Below are positions 1-10,315 of a stretch of 37,659 nt of DNA, in pieces. The notes under the pieces were generated by a model, which saw nothing but the letters and a program-made list of their open reading frames with translations, was not told the DNA's origin and made no database searches. Made by a program: the position numbers and the translations under genes. Origin of the DNA: an uncultured Holophagaceae bacterium (lineage in GTDB: Bacteria > Acidobacteriota > Holophagae > Holophagales > Holophagaceae); contig CAIMFT010000185.1 of assembly GCA_903840385.1 (NCBI GenBank), forward strand, positions 1 through 37,659. Direction: 5' to 3'. Within the stretch, counting starts at the first letter, position 1, and every line of letters starts with the position of its first letter.

Positions 1-449
1 CAGTCCTGGCCGCCCACCTGCTGGAAGTAGGTGAACTGGCTGATCTCCATGCCATCCAGCACCACCTGCCAGCCCACCCCCCAGGCGCCGAGGGAGGGGG
101 ACTCCCAGTTGTCCTCTTCGAAGCGGAGGTCGTGCTTGGAGAAGTCGATGCCCAGGGCCTCCAGGCTCTCGATGTAGAGGTCCTGCACCTTGGCGGGGCT
201 GGGCTTGAGGATCACCTGGAACTGGAGGTGCTTGTAGACCCGGAAGGGGTTCTCGCCGTAGCGACCATCCGCCGGGCGCCGGGAGGGCTCCACGTAGGCC
301 ACATTCCAGGGCTTCGCGCCCAGGGCCCCGAAGAAGGTCAGCGGATTCATGGTGCCCGCACCCTTCTCGATGTCGTAGGGCTGCCCGATCAGGCAGCCTC
401 GGTCGGCCCAGAAGCGCTGGAGGCGAAGGATCAGTTCCTGGATGTGCAT
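1..449 (-). CDS. glyQ: Glycine--tRNA ligase alpha subunit, N-terminal part (3' end outside window)
   Basis: The reverse strand reads from ATG at 449 to the window edge without a stop, giving about 149 residues of the alpha subunit of the tetrameric (alpha2beta2) glycyl-tRNA synthetase. This subunit forms the class II catalytic core that activates glycine and charges tRNA-Gly in the cytoplasm. The N-terminus [19 protein letters not shown], then [13 protein letters not shown], the block [17 protein letters not shown] and [12 protein letters not shown] are hallmark GlyQ segments. The visible part ends in the conserved stretch around [13 protein letters not shown]. The beta subunit gene glyS would be expected downstream, outside the window. 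The start is divergent from the acetyltransferase gene, 58 bp away. No strong Shine-Dalgarno is visible, but the family N-terminus fixes this start. Identification is very secure. Confidence 0.95.
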   Translation of the reverse strand, partial: MHIQELILRLQRFWADRGCLIGQPYDIEKGAGTMNPLTFFGALGAKPWNVAYVEPSRRPADGRYGENPFRVYKHLQFQVILKPSPAKVQDLYIESLEALGIDFSKHDLRFEEDNWESPSLGAWGVGWQVVLDGMEISQFTYFQQVGGQD

Positions 450-507
450 GGAGGCTCGCCAAAACGAGTATTTTAGCCTGTTTCCACTACTTTGGTAACC
501 TCTAGGC

Positions 508-1041
508 ATGCTGATCCGCCGTGCCCTGCCCGCCGATGCTGACGCCCTCGCCGCCTTGGCCGAGCGCCTCTGGCGGAGCACCTACAGCGACCTGATCCCG
601 GCCCCAGACCTGGAGGCCCACCTCGCGGAGGCCTTCGGTCCGGCCCAGCAGGCGGCGGAACTGGCCGATGCTGCCTGCCGGACCCTCCTGCTGGAAGGCG
701 GCGGCAACCTCCTGGGCTATGCGCTGCTACACGCCCACGCCCCCCTACCCGGGACCTCGTCCACGCCCTTTTCGAAGCCCCTGGAGATCGCCCGGTTCTA
801 CCTGGAGCCGACCGTCCACGGCACCGGCGCCGCTCAGGAGCTCATGGAGGCGATCTTTGCAGAGGCCGCCACCGCCGGTCACGATGGCGTCTGGCTGCAG
901 GTCTGGGAGCACAATCCCCGCGCCCGCCGGTTCTACACCAAGGTCGGCTTCGCACCCGTGGGCACCACCGTCTTCCAGGTTGGCACCCGGGAGTACCACG
1001 ACCTCGTCCTGGCCTGCGGGGTGGAGCTCCCCTTCGTCTAG
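508..1041 (+). CDS. GNAT-family N-acetyltransferase
   Basis: This 177-residue protein fits a single GNAT domain, which transfers an acetyl group from acetyl-CoA to an amine; the substrate cannot be read from the sequence. It begins [22 protein letters not shown], the usual beta1-alpha1 start of the fold. The acetyl-CoA-binding part lies around residues 90-120 ([20 protein letters not shown]), where HGTG stands in place of the common Q/RxxGxG/A loop. Motif B follows as [21 protein letters not shown], with the typical [13 protein letters not shown] end. Length is normal for the family. It is followed 53 bp later by a YciI-like gene on the same strand. Close relatives are often annotated as general cytoplasmic acetyltransferases; a specific role would be a guess. 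Confidence 0.88.
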   Translation: MLIRRALPADADALAALAERLWRSTYSDLIPAPDLEAHLAEAFGPAQQAAELADAACRTLLLEGGGNLLGYALLHAHAPLPGTSSTPFSKPLEIARFYLEPTVHGTGAAQELMEAIFAEAATAGHDGVWLQVWEHNPRARRFYTKVGFAPVGTTVFQVGTREYHDLVLACGVELPFV

Positions 1042-1094
1042 GGCTTCTCAGCGCAGGCCATTCATGTTCACCTGGGTCCTTTCCTGGAGCCCCC

Positions 1095-1388
1095 ATGTAC
1101 GCCCTGATGCTGGTTCGCTACCGCCGCCCCCTCCCCGAGATCGAGGCCATCACCGAGGCGCACCGGGCCTACCTGCGCGGGCTCAAGGAGCAGGGTCTCC
1201 TGCTGGCGGCCGGCCCCCTGGATCCCCGCACCGGGGGCATGTTCCTGCTGCGGGTGCAGGACGCAAGTCCCCTGACGGACATGGACGCTGTCCGCAACGG
1301 TGACCCCTTCTACCAGGCGGGCCTCGCCACCTACGAGCCCCTGCTGTGGAATGTCGTGACTGGCCGGGACGCGCTGGACAAGCTCTAG
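1095..1388 (+). CDS. YciI-family small protein
   Basis: A 97-residue protein that looks like a YciI-like domain: a short N-terminal strand (MYALMLVRYRRPL), a helix containing HRAYLRGLKEQGLLLAAGPLDP, and the late motif NGDPFYQAGLATYEPLLWNVV. The family has a ferredoxin-like alpha/beta dimer fold with conserved His and Asp residues; here His24 (in EAHRAYL) and Asp in the NGDPF motif are candidates. The biochemical role of most members is unknown. The start is supported by GGAG about 6 nt upstream of ATG at 1095. The stop codon lies inside the palindrome CTAG at 1385-1388 and overlaps the stop of the convergent response-regulator gene. It probably shares a transcript with the GNAT gene. Confidence 0.82.
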   Translation: MYALMLVRYRRPLPEIEAITEAHRAYLRGLKEQGLLLAAGPLDPRTGGMFLLRVQDASPLTDMDAVRNGDPFYQAGLATYEPLLWNVVTGRDALDKL

Positions 1389-1744
1389 AGCAGTGCCTGC
1401 AGCCCCGCCAGCAGCTCCTCGGTGTGGAGCGGCTTGTGGATGATCAGGCTCACCTCACCGGACCCTAGCGCCGCCTCCAGGCCCGGGTCGTGGTCAGCGG
1501 TGAGGAGGATCACCGGCAGCCCCGCCTTGACGGTATGGGCCTGCCGAGCCAGGGTCAGGCCGTCACAGATGGGCATCAGGTAGTCGGTGATGAGCAGGTC
1601 GGGGTCCAGGGCCTGGATCCGGGCCGGGATGTCCTCCGCCGGTCCCTCCTCCCAGGCGTGGACCTCATGCCCCTGCTGCTCCAGGAACTGGCTGAGCAGG
1701 TGGCGCATCATCGCGCTGTCGTCGACCACTGTGATCCTGGCCAT
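1385..1744 (-). CDS. Single-domain response regulator (CheY-like receiver)
   Basis: This 119-residue protein is a stand-alone receiver domain. It begins MARITVVDDSAMMRHLL, giving the acidic pair Asp8-Asp9. The phosphoacceptor is Asp54 in LLITDYLMP, the switch threonine is Thr82 in ILLTAD, and the conserved lysine is Lys104 in IIHKPL. It has no output domain, so it should act by protein contact or as a phosphate sink. An upstream in-frame start (1789) would add 15 residues with no family match, so ATG at 1744 is chosen. It lies 59 bp downstream of the large hybrid histidine kinase on the same strand, which is its likely phosphodonor (inference from adjacency). Its 3' end overlaps the YciI-like gene by 4 bp. 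Confidence 0.9.
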   Translation of the reverse strand: MARITVVDDSAMMRHLLSQFLEQQGHEVHAWEEGPAEDIPARIQALDPDLLITDYLMPICDGLTLARQAHTVKAGLPVILLTADHDPGLEAALGSGEVSLIIHKPLHTEELLAGLQALL

Positions 1745-1803
1745 GCCCGGGTCTCCAGATCCTGTTTCGGTTCCGGCAGACAGCGGCATGAGTCGGGGGA
1801 AGT

Positions 1804-4800
1804 TCAGGGGGTTCCGGATAGGGTCTGGGAGAAGTTCAAGGTGCTGATCTTGTGCTGGAACTCCTTGAGACTGAAAGGCTTTCGAAGGCTGAAGACCTCC
1901 GACCGCCCCTCCATCAGCGGGGCCACCTCGTGGTCGCTGAAGCCGGTGGCCAGGATCACTCGTAAACCTGGACGAAGTTCGAGGATGCGCGGCAGGACCT
2001 CCGCCCCACCCATGCCGGGCATGTTCATGTCGAGGATGACCAGGTCCAGCGGCTCGCTCGACTCCAGGATCCGCAGGGCAGAGAGGCCGCCGGCGGCGGC
2101 AATGACGCGGTGGCCGAGCAGCTCCAGCATGGGGGGAACGGCCTCGCGGATGAGGTCATCATCGTCCACCAGCAGGACCCTCAGGGCCTGCTGGACCGGC
2201 TCCGCACTCGCTGGAGCGGCTGCCCGGAGCGCGGCCCGGGTGACGCGCGCCGCCGGGAAGCGCAGCACCACTTCGGTGCCGTGCCCCTTCAGGCTGTGCA
2301 GCTCAAGCTCACCCTCGTGGGCCTTCATGGTGCCGTAGACCATCGCCAGGCCCAGGCCTGTCCCCTTGCCCTGCGGCTTGGTGGTGAAGAAGGGCTCCAT
2401 GGCCTTGGCCAGGACCTCGGGGGGCATGCCCTCGCCGGTGTCCCGCACCCGCAGGGAGACGCCACCATCCGCATCAGCCGAGGTGAGGATGTGGATGACC
2501 CCGCCCTCGGGCATGGCATCCATGGCGTTCACGCAGAGGTTCATGAGGGCGTGGCTGAGGGCGCCGCCGTCACCCCGCACCGTACCCAGGTCTTCCTCCA
2601 GGTCCATCTGGAGGTGGACCCGCTGCAGCATGGTGTGGCCCAGCAGGTGGCTCATCTCCCGCACCAGGTCGTTGAGGTCGATGGCGCGCTCCTCCTGCAG
2701 GTCCTTCCGGGCGAAGTAGAGCAGGCTCTTCACCACCCCTCGGCCCCGCATGCAGGCGCTGATGATGGTGTCGAGGTTCTTGGACTCCCTGGAGAAGGGG
2801 TCGGCCAGCTCCCGCAGGCTGGAGGCCAGGCTCAGGATGGCGCCCAGAACATTGTTCATGTCGTGGGCCACCCCGCCGGCCAGGCTCCCCACGCTCTCCA
2901 GCTTCTGGGCCTGGTGCAGCTGACCCTGGAGGCGCTTCCGTTCTTCCTCCCCCTCCCGGCGCTCGGTGATGTCCTGCATGATGCCCACCAGTGTGAACGG
3001 GGCACCAGCCTCGTTCCGCAGGACCTCGCCCCGCCCCTGGAGCCAGCGCAGGGCGCCGTCGGAGGGGCGGCAGATCGGGTACTCCAGCTCGAAGCGGTCG
3101 CTGCCGGAAAGGGCCGCCCGCACCTGGGCCGCCACCCCGCTGCGCAGGTCCGCAGGCACCAGCAGCATCCACCCCTTCAGGGTCCTTGGGTGCCGGGCGT
3201 CTGTGCCAAAGAGGGAATCCAGGGAGGCGCTGCCATGCCAGCGGTTCTGTCGGATGTCCCAGGTGAAGGTGCCGATGCCGCCCGCATCCTGGGCTTCCTT
3301 CAGGAACTGCTCACTTTCCCGGAGGGCTTCCTCGGTCTCCCGCCGCTGGGCCTGCTCAGCCAGATGATCCAGGGCTAGGGAGATGTCCCGGGCCGCCTCC
3401 TCCAGGAGGGTCACCTCGTGAGCGCCGAAGATGCCCTTCTCCCGGGCGTAGACCGCCAGGGCACCCTTCACCTGCCCCGCCATCCGGATGGGGAAGGCTG
3501 CGGTGGCCAGGAACCCGCTCACCGCCAGCGCCGACTGCCAGGGCACCACGCCAGGCGCTTCCGCAATGTCGTTCACCACGCAGGGGCGGCCCTCGCGGAT
3601 GGCTCTCCCCAGGGCTCCCTGGCCCCCGGGAGTCTCATCGGTCCGGACTTCTGCGCTGCCCAGCAGGTCATCCTCATCACCAAAGCGGGCGGCCACAGTG
3701 ACCCGGTGGGTCTGAGGCTCTTCCCAACCCACCCAGGCCATGGCGAACCCGCCGGACTGGACCATCACCCTGGCGACCCGGCCGAACAAGTCCTCCGGGG
3801 AATCGGACCGGGCAATGGCCTGGCCGACCTCGCCCATGGCCGCATAGAGCCGGGTCATTCTCTGGATCTCCCGATTCCGGGCCACCTGCTCGGTGGTGTC
3901 CCGGATGAAAGTGATCACCTGGAGACCGCCCTGGTCTGTCATAGCGCGGGCGCTCACCTCCACCGGGAAGAGGCTCCCATCCCGGCGCTGGTGAATGGTT
4001 TCGAAGCGCACTGCCCCCGTTTCCCTGGCCTGGGCGAACTGAGAGACGCCCAAGCTCTGGGTCTCCGGAGACCGGAGGTCCAGGACATTCATTCCCTTCA
4101 GCTCCTCCGCGCTGTAGCCGTACTGCTCTGCGGCCTGGACATTGGCCTCCAGGATCCGGCCCTCGCCATCGAGCAGCAGGATGATGTCGTTGGCCTCCCG
4201 CATCAGCCACTCGAAGCGCTGGAGCAGGCCCAGCTGGATGCGCTGGGCGTCCGTCTCCCGGTATCGGAGCACCAGGCCGATGCCCAGCGCCGCACACCCC
4301 ATGAGGGCGAACAGGCCGACGGCACCGCCCCAGGCCCGGCTGCGCAGAGGGCCGTAGATCTCGGCCTCATCGACCTTGGCCACCAGCGACCAAGGGGTAC
4401 CCTCTACGGGTCGAATCGCAGCCAGCACAGGCTCCTGCCGGTAGTCCAGGCCCGCCACCAGGTCGTGGGGATGGCCTCGAAGGGCCAGGGCCTCGGCTCC
4501 CGGTCGCGCTTGATTCAGCGGGGTGCGAAGGCTCAGAGGTGCGCCGGGACGGTGCCGGAGCTCATTCAGGTAGACCACGTGGTCCCCATCTTGGCGAACC
4601 AGCAGGGTCTCGGCAGTGGTGCTGGAGGTGGGTCTGGACTGGAGCAGGGGGAAGAGGAAGAGGCGGGGGTCCACCACCAGGAGCAAGACCCCGTAGGGCT
4701 GACCTTGTCCTTCAGGGCTGGAGAGCAGCGGGATCCAGAGGGTGAGGTGGGCATCGGGCTGGTCCGGGTCCCGATGAAGGTCCATCACCTGCCTGTCCCG

Positions 4801-5889
4801 GGACTGGAGTGCCCGGTTTACCAGCTCCCGATCCAGGTGCTCCCGGGCGAAGGGGGAGCCCTCCGGCGAGGCCAGCTGAACCTTGCCCTGGGCATCAAAC
4901 AGGGCTGCGAAGGCCCAGTCCCCCCGCACCTGCTGAACCAACCAATCCGCCACCTCCGCCTGCAGGGCAGGCTCCCGAGCCCCCCCCAGGAAGCGGCTGA
5001 GACGCTCATGGACCAGGTGGCTCCGGGTCATGCGGGAGGCCCCATCCAGTCGGTCTCGGTGCCACTGGGAGATCTCCCTGGCCTTGAGCTCGGCGATATC
5101 CAACAGGCCGGCCTTGGCGCTCTGGCGGGCGTCGAGGAACTGCTGGCGGAGGAACAGGTGGCCCCCCAGCAGGATGATCACCACCGTGCCCAGGAACAGG
5201 GCCAGGGGGCCCCGGGTGGACGCCCGGGCCCCGAGGGCCTCGCTGCCGCCAGACACGGGTCGGAAGAGCGAGAGGGGCAGGACATCCCGGCCGGCCGACC
5301 GAACCAAGGCGGCCCCCAGCAAGAGGGCAGCCAGGCTGCTCGCCAGGGACATGGGTGGGCGCTGGGTGTCATAGAGACCGGGGGCGCCCACCACATGCCC
5401 GATGACGGCCATGGCCCCCAGGCTCAGGGTGCCCAGGGCGGCCCCGGCGGACCCCTGGCGCAGCGACCAGGAGGGGGGGCTCCAGGCCCACCGAAGGCCG
5501 AGGGCGAGCACAGCCAGCAGGCCCGCCAGGGCCGAGGGCGGCGTGAAGGGGGCATCCCTGCTGGTGGTGAGCAGGGCCGGCGGATGCAACACGGCCACCT
5601 GGCCGGCCAGGCCCAGGCCGATGGCCACCACTGCCAGGCTCCCCAGGACCAGCGTCACCCGCCGACCCCGGGTGCTGGACAGGGTGGGGGCCAGCGTTGC
5701 TCCGGCCAGCAGCAGCATCACCAGGGCCGATGGAGCCGACATGGGCATCGAGGTGGTGCCCAGGGCCCCCAGGGCGGGCTGACCCAGGGCATGCCCAGCC
5801 AAGCCCAGCAGGGACAGGGCCATGACGAGCAGGCAGAGGGGGAGTACCCCGCCCTTCCGTCCCACCGTGTCTGTCGCGTCTGTTGGCAT
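1804..5889 (-). CDS. Large membrane hybrid histidine kinase (multi-TM, Cache-like sensor, PAS, GAF, PAS, HisKA, HATPase, receiver)
   Basis: A 1361-residue sensor kinase. Residues about 15-245 contain six or seven hydrophobic segments. About 250-515 forms an extracytoplasmic region of the double-Cache type, ending in [20 protein letters not shown], which is typical of such sensors, followed by a TM segment near 518-540. The cytoplasmic order is PAS (about 555-670), GAF (about 676-840), PAS (about 856-975), then HisKA with His1009 in [13 protein letters not shown]. The HATPase domain (about 1110-1225) shows N-box [24 protein letters not shown] and [13 protein letters not shown]. The C-terminal receiver (about 1236-1355) has the acidic run VDDDD and phosphoacceptor Asp1287 in [11 protein letters not shown]. 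The ligand is unknown. The next gene downstream is a lone receiver, suggesting a His-Asp relay with two Asp acceptors. The start ATG at 5889 leaves a long hydrophobic N-terminus intact; its Shine-Dalgarno is weak. Confidence 0.92.
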   Translation of the reverse strand: MPTDATDTVGRKGGVLPLCLLVMALSLLGLAGHALGQPALGALGTTSMPMSAPSALVMLLLAGATLAPTLSSTRGRRVTLVLGSLAVVAIGLGLAGQVAVLHPPALLTTSRDAPFTPPSALAGLLAVLALGLRWAWSPPSWSLRQGSAGAALGTLSLGAMAVIGHVVGAPGLYDTQRPPMSLASSLAALLLGAALVRSAGRDVLPLSLFRPVSGGSEALGARASTRGPLALFLGTVVIILLGGHLFLRQQFLDARQSAKAGLLDIAELKAREISQWHRDRLDGASRMTRSHLVHERLSRFLGGAREPALQAEVADWLVQQVRGDWAFAALFDAQGKVQLASPEGSPFAREHLDRELVNRALQSRDRQVMDLHRDPDQPDAHLTLWIPLLSSPEGQGQPYGVLLLVVDPRLFLFPLLQSRPTSSTTAETLLVRQDGDHVVYLNELRHRPGAPLSLRTPLNQARPGAEALALRGHPHDLVAGLDYRQEPVLAAIRPVEGTPWSLVAKVDEAEIYGPLRSRAWGGAVGLFALMGCAALGIGLVLRYRETDAQRIQLGLLQRFEWLMREANDIILLLDGEGRILEANVQAAEQYGYSAEELKGMNVLDLRSPETQSLGVSQFAQARETGAVRFETIHQRRDGSLFPVEVSARAMTDQGGLQVITFIRDTTEQVARNREIQRMTRLYAAMGEVGQAIARSDSPEDLFGRVARVMVQSGGFAMAWVGWEEPQTHRVTVAARFGDEDDLLGSAEVRTDETPGGQGALGRAIREGRPCVVNDIAEAPGVVPWQSALAVSGFLATAAFPIRMAGQVKGALAVYAREKGIFGAHEVTLLEEAARDISLALDHLAEQAQRRETEEALRESEQFLKEAQDAGGIGTFTWDIRQNRWHGSASLDSLFGTDARHPRTLKGWMLLVPADLRSGVAAQVRAALSGSDRFELEYPICRPSDGALRWLQGRGEVLRNEAGAPFTLVGIMQDITERREGEEERKRLQGQLHQAQKLESVGSLAGGVAHDMNNVLGAILSLASSLRELADPFSRESKNLDTIISACMRGRGVVKSLLYFARKDLQEERAIDLNDLVREMSHLLGHTMLQRVHLQMDLEEDLGTVRGDGGALSHALMNLCVNAMDAMPEGGVIHILTSADADGGVSLRVRDTGEGMPPEVLAKAMEPFFTTKPQGKGTGLGLAMVYGTMKAHEGELELHSLKGHGTEVVLRFPAARVTRAALRAAAPASAEPVQQALRVLLVDDDDLIREAVPPMLELLGHRVIAAAGGLSALRILESSEPLDLVILDMNMPGMGGAEVLPRILELRPGLRVILATGFSDHEVAPLMEGRSEVFSLRKPFSLKEFQHKISTLNFSQTLSGTP

Positions 5890-6238
5890 GAGGGACCTGC
5901 GCAGGGTCTGAAGATTCGTCTAGGTCATTATTCGGTCAAAGACCGGGGGTCTTGAGTCACGGACCAATCTACCAGACTGACCCTGTCGTCAGTTAGCAGA
6001 TGAGATTGCCATGGTAAAAATCGCTATTATTCGCAAACGGTATCCATCTTCGACCATTTCTCACCCCGGGGGCGAGTTCGCCGATGAACTCCATGGGCAT
6101 AAACGTGTCCGAAGTAGCCAGAGATTCAGATCTATCAGTCCGATTTAACCCGAAAACACAGCGTCGCCACGTCCTTCCCTTTTTCGAACCCACCAACCCG
6201 AGCGATCCATCGCTCCACCACCTGCACCAGGAGACAGC
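5890..6238. promoter_or_regulatory. Divergent intergenic region upstream of the chemosensory operon and the hybrid kinase
   Basis: This 349-bp gap is less G+C-rich than its surroundings and must carry the promoters of both the kinase (minus) and the chemoreceptor operon (plus). Two short palindromes are visible near the kinase start: CCTGCGCAGG at 5896-5905 and AAGACC-GGG-GGTCTT at 5939-5953. Either could be an operator, but nothing proves it. I could not find a convincing sigma-70, sigma-54 or sigma-28 promoter. The last bases before the receptor gene (CAGGAGACAGC) give it a good Shine-Dalgarno. No small gene is supported here. Confidence 0.5.
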
Positions 6239-7960
6239 ATGAGTTTCCTCGACAACATCAAGATGGGCCCCAAGCTCATCGGTTCCTACCTGCTCCTCGC
6301 CGCCCTGGCGGCAGTGGTGGGCGTCGTCGGCATCCGGGACATCAAGCTCATCGATGAGGCTGATACCGTCCTCTACGAGAAGATGACCGTGCCCCTCGGC
6401 GAGATGGGCGACATCATGCAGCTCTTCCAGCGCCAGCGGGTGAACGTCCGGGACGCCATCATGACCCAGGATGTGGAGCGCTTTGGCAAGCGCATCAAAG
6501 AGATCGATGCCGAGAGCGCCAAGATCGAAGAGAGCTTCGCCAAGTCCCTGCTCACGGAGAAGGGCAAGGCGGCCTTCAAGACCTACAAGGACGCCGCCAA
6601 CGCCTATGATGTTGCTTCGGACAAGACTCTGAAGCTGGTGGAGCAGGGCAAGGTCAAGGAGGCCGAGGCCCTCTTGCGGGGGGAAGGCTTCAAGGCCAAC
6701 CAGGACCTGCAGAAGGCCCTGGACGACCTGCAGAACATGAAGCTCAAGCTGGCCAAGGAATCCTCTGATAGCAACACAGTGCTGGCCAACAGCGCCACCA
6801 CCGTGATGATCGTCCTGGTGCTGGCGGCGGTCGTCTTTGGCGTGGCCACGGGCATCGTCATGACCCGGGCCATCACCCGACCCCTGGCCCGCTTCAGCGA
6901 GGTCCTCGGGGCCGTGGCCGAAGGTGACCTGAGCGTGCGCTCGGACATCAAGAACAAGGACGAGATCGGCGAGATGGGCAACACCCTCAACGCCACCATC
7001 GCCGGCCTGCAGGAGGCCATCCTCCAGATCCAGGAAGCGGCCCTGGCCATCTCCACCGCCTCGGGCGAGATCTCCATGGGCAACACGGACCTGAGCCGCC
7101 GCACGGAGGAACAGGCCGCCAGCCTGGAAGAGACCGCCAGCAGCATGGAGCAGATCACCAGCAATGTGAACCAGACCGCCGACAACGCCCGGTCCGCCAA
7201 CACCGAGTCCAGCAAGGCGCGCCAGGTGGCCCAGGATGGCGGCGCCGCTGTCACCCAGGTCATCTCCGCTATGGAGGCCATCAACCAGTCCTCCGCCAAG
7301 ATCAACGAGATCATCGGTGTGGTGGATGAGATCGCCTTCCAGACCAACCTCCTGGCCCTCAATGCCGCCGTGGAAGCCGCCCGCGCCGGTGAGCAGGGTC
7401 GCGGGTTCGCCGTGGTTGCTGCGGAAGTCCGCAATCTGGCCAAGCGCAGCGCCGACGCCGCCAAGGAGATCAAGGGCCTGATCCGCGAGAGCGTGGCCAA
7501 GTCCACGGACGGCAACAAGGTGGCCGCCCATGCCGGCGAGACCATCCAGGAAGTGGTGGCCAATGTCCAGCGGGTCACCAGCCTGGTGAGCGAGATTGCG
7601 GGCGCCACCCAGGAGCAGAGCACCGGCCTCAACGAGATCAACAAGGCCGTGGTGCAGATGGACGAAGTGACCCAGCAGAACGCCGCGCTGGTGGAGGAAT
7701 CCGCCGCCGCCGCCGAGTCCCTGGACGCCCAGGCCCATGCCCTCACGGAGATCGTGGCCAAGTTCAAGACTGGCGTGGAGGTGCGCCGCACCACCCAGGC
7801 CCGGCCCGCCGCCCATGTGGCTGCCCGCCCCGCCGCCAAGCAGCCCCAGCGGGCCGCCGTGAAGCGGGCTCCCGCCCGCCCCGAGCTGGCCCTGGCCTCC
7901 GCCAAGCCCTCCGTCCCCACGCCCCAGGGCGACAAGGACGGCCAGTGGGAAGCCTTCTGA
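6239..7960 (+). CDS. Transmembrane methyl-accepting chemotaxis protein, copy 1 (4HB-HAMP-signalling domain)
   Basis: A 573-residue chemoreceptor. TM1 lies near residues 11-32 and an extracytoplasmic four-helix-bundle-like sensor near 33-185. TM2 spans about 190-210, followed by HAMP from the [16 protein letters not shown] segment. The signalling hairpin spans roughly 270-520, with the tip [20 protein letters not shown] and the methylation region [19 protein letters not shown]. It aligns by eye without gaps to E. coli Tsr/Tar, which implies the 36-heptad (36H) class. An Ala/Pro/Lys-rich linker leads to the C-terminal QWEAF, equivalent to the NWETF pentapeptide that tethers CheR. The ligand is unknown. 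It is the first gene of a ten-gene che operon and is followed 44 bp later by a near-duplicate. GGAG just upstream of ATG fixes the start. Confidence 0.96.
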   Translation: MSFLDNIKMGPKLIGSYLLLAALAAVVGVVGIRDIKLIDEADTVLYEKMTVPLGEMGDIMQLFQRQRVNVRDAIMTQDVERFGKRIKEIDAESAKIEESFAKSLLTEKGKAAFKTYKDAANAYDVASDKTLKLVEQGKVKEAEALLRGEGFKANQDLQKALDDLQNMKLKLAKESSDSNTVLANSATTVMIVLVLAAVVFGVATGIVMTRAITRPLARFSEVLGAVAEGDLSVRSDIKNKDEIGEMGNTLNATIAGLQEAILQIQEAALAISTASGEISMGNTDLSRRTEEQAASLEETASSMEQITSNVNQTADNARSANTESSKARQVAQDGGAAVTQVISAMEAINQSSAKINEIIGVVDEIAFQTNLLALNAAVEAARAGEQGRGFAVVAAEVRNLAKRSADAAKEIKGLIRESVAKSTDGNKVAAHAGETIQEVVANVQRVTSLVSEIAGATQEQSTGLNEINKAVVQMDEVTQQNAALVEESAAAAESLDAQAHALTEIVAKFKTGVEVRRTTQARPAAHVAARPAAKQPQRAAVKRAPARPELALASAKPSVPTPQGDKDGQWEAF

Positions 7961-8004
7961 GACCTCTAACCATTCGACTTCAGCCCTGATTCCAAGGAGC
8001 AACC

Positions 8005-9720
8005 ATGAGCTTTCTCGACAACATCAAGATGGGCCCCAAGCTCATCGGGTCCTACCTGGTCCTCGCCGTCGTGGCCGCCATCATCGGTGGCGTGGGCATC
8101 AAGCAGATTCATGCCATCGACGCCGCCGATACCATGCTCTACGAAAAGATGACGGTGCCGCTTGGCGAGATGGGCGACATCATGCAGCTCTTCCAGCGCC
8201 AGCGGGTGAACCTGCGGGACGCCATCCTCACCGGCGACTTCGACAAGTACGGCAAGCGGATTAAGGAGATCGATGCCGAGTCCAACAAGGTGGAGGACAG
8301 CTTCACCAAGTCCCTGCTCACAGAGAAGGGGCAGGCCGCCTGGAAGACCTACAAGGAGGTTGCCACGGCCTACGACGGCATCTCCGACAAGATCCTGAAG
8401 CTGGTGGAGCAGGGCAAGCCCAAGGAGGCCGAGGCCCTCATGCGGGGCGAAGGCTTTGCTGCCAATGAGAAGGTCCAAAAATCCCTGGACGACCTGCAGA
8501 ACATGAAGCTCAAGCTGGCCAAGGAGACCTCGGACGCCAACACCTCGCTGGCCAACAGCGCCACCACCATCATGATGATCCTCATGGCTGTGGGCGCCGC
8601 CTTCGGCGTGGGCATCGGCGTGTTCATGACCCGCGCCATCACCCGGCCCCTGGCCCGCTTCAGCGAGGTGCTGGAGGCCGTGGCCGGCGGCGACCTGAGC
8701 GTTCGCTCGGACATCAAGAACAAGGATGAGATCGGCGAGATGGGCAACACCCTCAACGCCACCATCGCCGGCCTGCAGGAGGCCATCCTCCAGGTGCAGG
8801 AGGCGGCCCTGGCCATCTCCACCGCCTCGGGCGAGATCTCCATGGGCAACACCGATCTGAGCCGCCGCACGGAGGAACAGGCCGCCAGCCTGGAAGAGAC
8901 CGCCAGCAGCATGGAGCAGATCACCAGCAACGTGAACCAGACCGCCGACAATGCGCGCTCGGCCAACACCGAGTCCACCAAGGCCCGGCAGGTCGCCCAG
9001 GATGGCGGCGCCGCTGTCACCCAGGTCATCGCTGCCATGGAGGCCATCAACCAGTCCTCCGCCAAGATCAACGAGATCATCGGCGTGGTCGACGAGATCG
9101 CCTTCCAGACCAACCTCCTGGCCCTCAACGCTGCGGTGGAAGCCGCCCGCGCCGGGGAACAGGGTCGCGGGTTCGCCGTGGTCGCTGCGGAAGTCCGCAA
9201 CCTCGCCAAGCGCAGCGCCGACGCCGCCAAGGAGATCAAGGGCCTGATCCGCGAGAGCGTGGCCAAGTCCACGGACGGCAACAAGGTGGCCGCTCATGCG
9301 GGCGAGACCATTCAGGAAGTGGTCACCAACGTCCAGCGGGTCACCAGCCTGGTGGGCGAGATCGCCAACGCCACCCAGGAGCAGAGCACGGGCCTGAACG
9401 AGATCAACAAGGCCGTGGTGCAGATGGACGAGGTCACCCAGCAGAACGCCGCCCTGGTGGAGGAATCCGCCGCCGCCGCCGAGTCCCTGGACGCCCAGGC
9501 CCATGCCCTCACGGAGATCGTGGCCAAGTTCAAGACCGGCGTGGAAGTGCGCCGCACGTCCATCCAGTCCCGGCCCGCTCCCCAGGCGGCCCGGACCGCC
9601 ACCAAGCAGCCCCTGCGGGCCGCCGTAAAGCGGGCCCCCGCCCGCCCCGAGCTGGTCTCCGCCAAGCCCCCGATCGCCACGCCCAAGAGCGACGAGGACG
9701 GCCAGTGGGAGGCCTTCTGA
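8005..9720 (+). CDS. Transmembrane methyl-accepting chemotaxis protein, copy 2 (4HB-HAMP-signalling domain)
   Basis: A 571-residue paralogue of the preceding receptor with the same layout: TM1 (about 11-32), four-helix-bundle sensor, TM2 (about 190-210), HAMP, Tsr-like signalling hairpin and terminal QWEAF. Over the roughly 300 residues from HAMP to the end of the hairpin I count only six substitutions relative to copy 1. The sensor domain and especially TM2 differ much more. Long identical nucleotide runs in the hairpin region (for example around 7090-7165 and 8860-8935) point to recent duplication or gene conversion. The two receptors probably sense different ligands, or the same ligand with different affinity, and join one mixed array (inference). 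The start has AAGGAG with good spacing. It is co-transcribed with the rest of the che operon. Confidence 0.96.
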   Translation: MSFLDNIKMGPKLIGSYLVLAVVAAIIGGVGIKQIHAIDAADTMLYEKMTVPLGEMGDIMQLFQRQRVNLRDAILTGDFDKYGKRIKEIDAESNKVEDSFTKSLLTEKGQAAWKTYKEVATAYDGISDKILKLVEQGKPKEAEALMRGEGFAANEKVQKSLDDLQNMKLKLAKETSDANTSLANSATTIMMILMAVGAAFGVGIGVFMTRAITRPLARFSEVLEAVAGGDLSVRSDIKNKDEIGEMGNTLNATIAGLQEAILQVQEAALAISTASGEISMGNTDLSRRTEEQAASLEETASSMEQITSNVNQTADNARSANTESTKARQVAQDGGAAVTQVIAAMEAINQSSAKINEIIGVVDEIAFQTNLLALNAAVEAARAGEQGRGFAVVAAEVRNLAKRSADAAKEIKGLIRESVAKSTDGNKVAAHAGETIQEVVTNVQRVTSLVGEIANATQEQSTGLNEINKAVVQMDEVTQQNAALVEESAAAAESLDAQAHALTEIVAKFKTGVEVRRTSIQSRPAPQAARTATKQPLRAAVKRAPARPELVSAKPPIATPKSDEDGQWEAF

Positions 9721-9809
9721 GGCTCCGGCCCCAGGCGCCCCGCTCTGTCCCCCTCTCCTGACGCAGCCGACTGATTGAATCCAAGATGCCCGTTCTCGAG
9801 GAAAATCCC

Positions 9810-10310
9810 ATGTCAACCACCGCAGGCAGTTTCCAAGGACTCCAGCAGGTGCTCTGCTTCGCCCTCGCCGGCGAGGCCTACGCCCTGCCCATCCTGAAGG
9901 TCCGGGAGATCCAGGCCCAGGCCACCCTCACCCGGATCCCCAAGGCGCCGGCCTACATGCCGGGGGTCATCAACCTCCGGGGCGCCATCGTGCCCATCCT
10001 GGAGCTGCGCCAGCGCTTCTCCCTGGGAGATGCCCCGGAAGAGACCCGCCCCGTCATCGTCATCGTCGAGGTCCAGGGCCGCACCCTGGGCATCCGCGTG
10101 GACTCCGTGTCCGATGTGCTGGACCTGGATGCCGCCGCCATTCGGCCCGCCCCAGAGCTGGGGACCCAGAGCGCCCTGGGCCGGGAGTTCATCTCGGGCC
10201 TCGCCTCCCTGCCCGGGGGGTCTGGCACCGACACCATGCTGATCCTCCTCGACCTGGACCGCCTGCTGTCTGACAGCGAGCTCCTGGCCCTCGACAGCGC
10301 CACGGCCTGA
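9810..10310 (+). CDS. cheW: Chemotaxis coupling protein CheW
   Basis: A 166-residue CheW-domain protein that couples chemoreceptor tips to CheA in the signalling array. It begins MSTTAGSFQG and continues LQQVLCFALAGEAYALPILKV. The conserved segments are IPKAPAYMPGVINLRGAIVPILELRQRF, here split as PAYMPGVINLRG and IVPILELR, followed by VQGRTLGIRVDSVSDVLDL. These match both beta-barrel halves of CheW. An in-frame ATG at 9786 would add eight residues, but GAGGA seven bases upstream of ATG at 9810 sits inside that extension and favours the shorter start. It lies 89 bp after the second receptor and 5 bp before the STAS gene. Length is normal for a single-domain CheW. Confidence 0.95.
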   Translation: MSTTAGSFQGLQQVLCFALAGEAYALPILKVREIQAQATLTRIPKAPAYMPGVINLRGAIVPILELRQRFSLGDAPEETRPVIVIVEVQGRTLGIRVDSVSDVLDLDAAAIRPAPELGTQSALGREFISGLASLPGGSGTDTMLILLDLDRLLSDSELLALDSATA

Positions 10311-10315
10311 TTCCC

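Noticed and set aside
3418..5955. Open frame of 845 codons antisense to the hybrid kinase
   Set aside because: The opposite strand encodes an unmistakable multi-domain kinase; this frame has low complexity and no motifs.
6100..6130. Possible sigma-28 flagellar-type promoter (TAAA then GCCAGAGA)
   Set aside because: The spacing is 13 instead of about 15 and the -10 part matches poorly; not enough to call.
5993..8002. Open frame of 669 codons antisense to the first chemoreceptor
   Set aside because: Very G/H/L-rich translation that mirrors the receptor on the other strand; a high-G+C shadow with no family features.
9786..9809. Earlier ATG for cheW
   Set aside because: The Shine-Dalgarno GAGGA for ATG 9810 lies within this stretch, and the extra residues have no family support.
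7966..9816. Open frame of 616 codons antisense to the second chemoreceptor
   Set aside because: The same type of shadow; its similarity to the first only reflects the receptor duplication.
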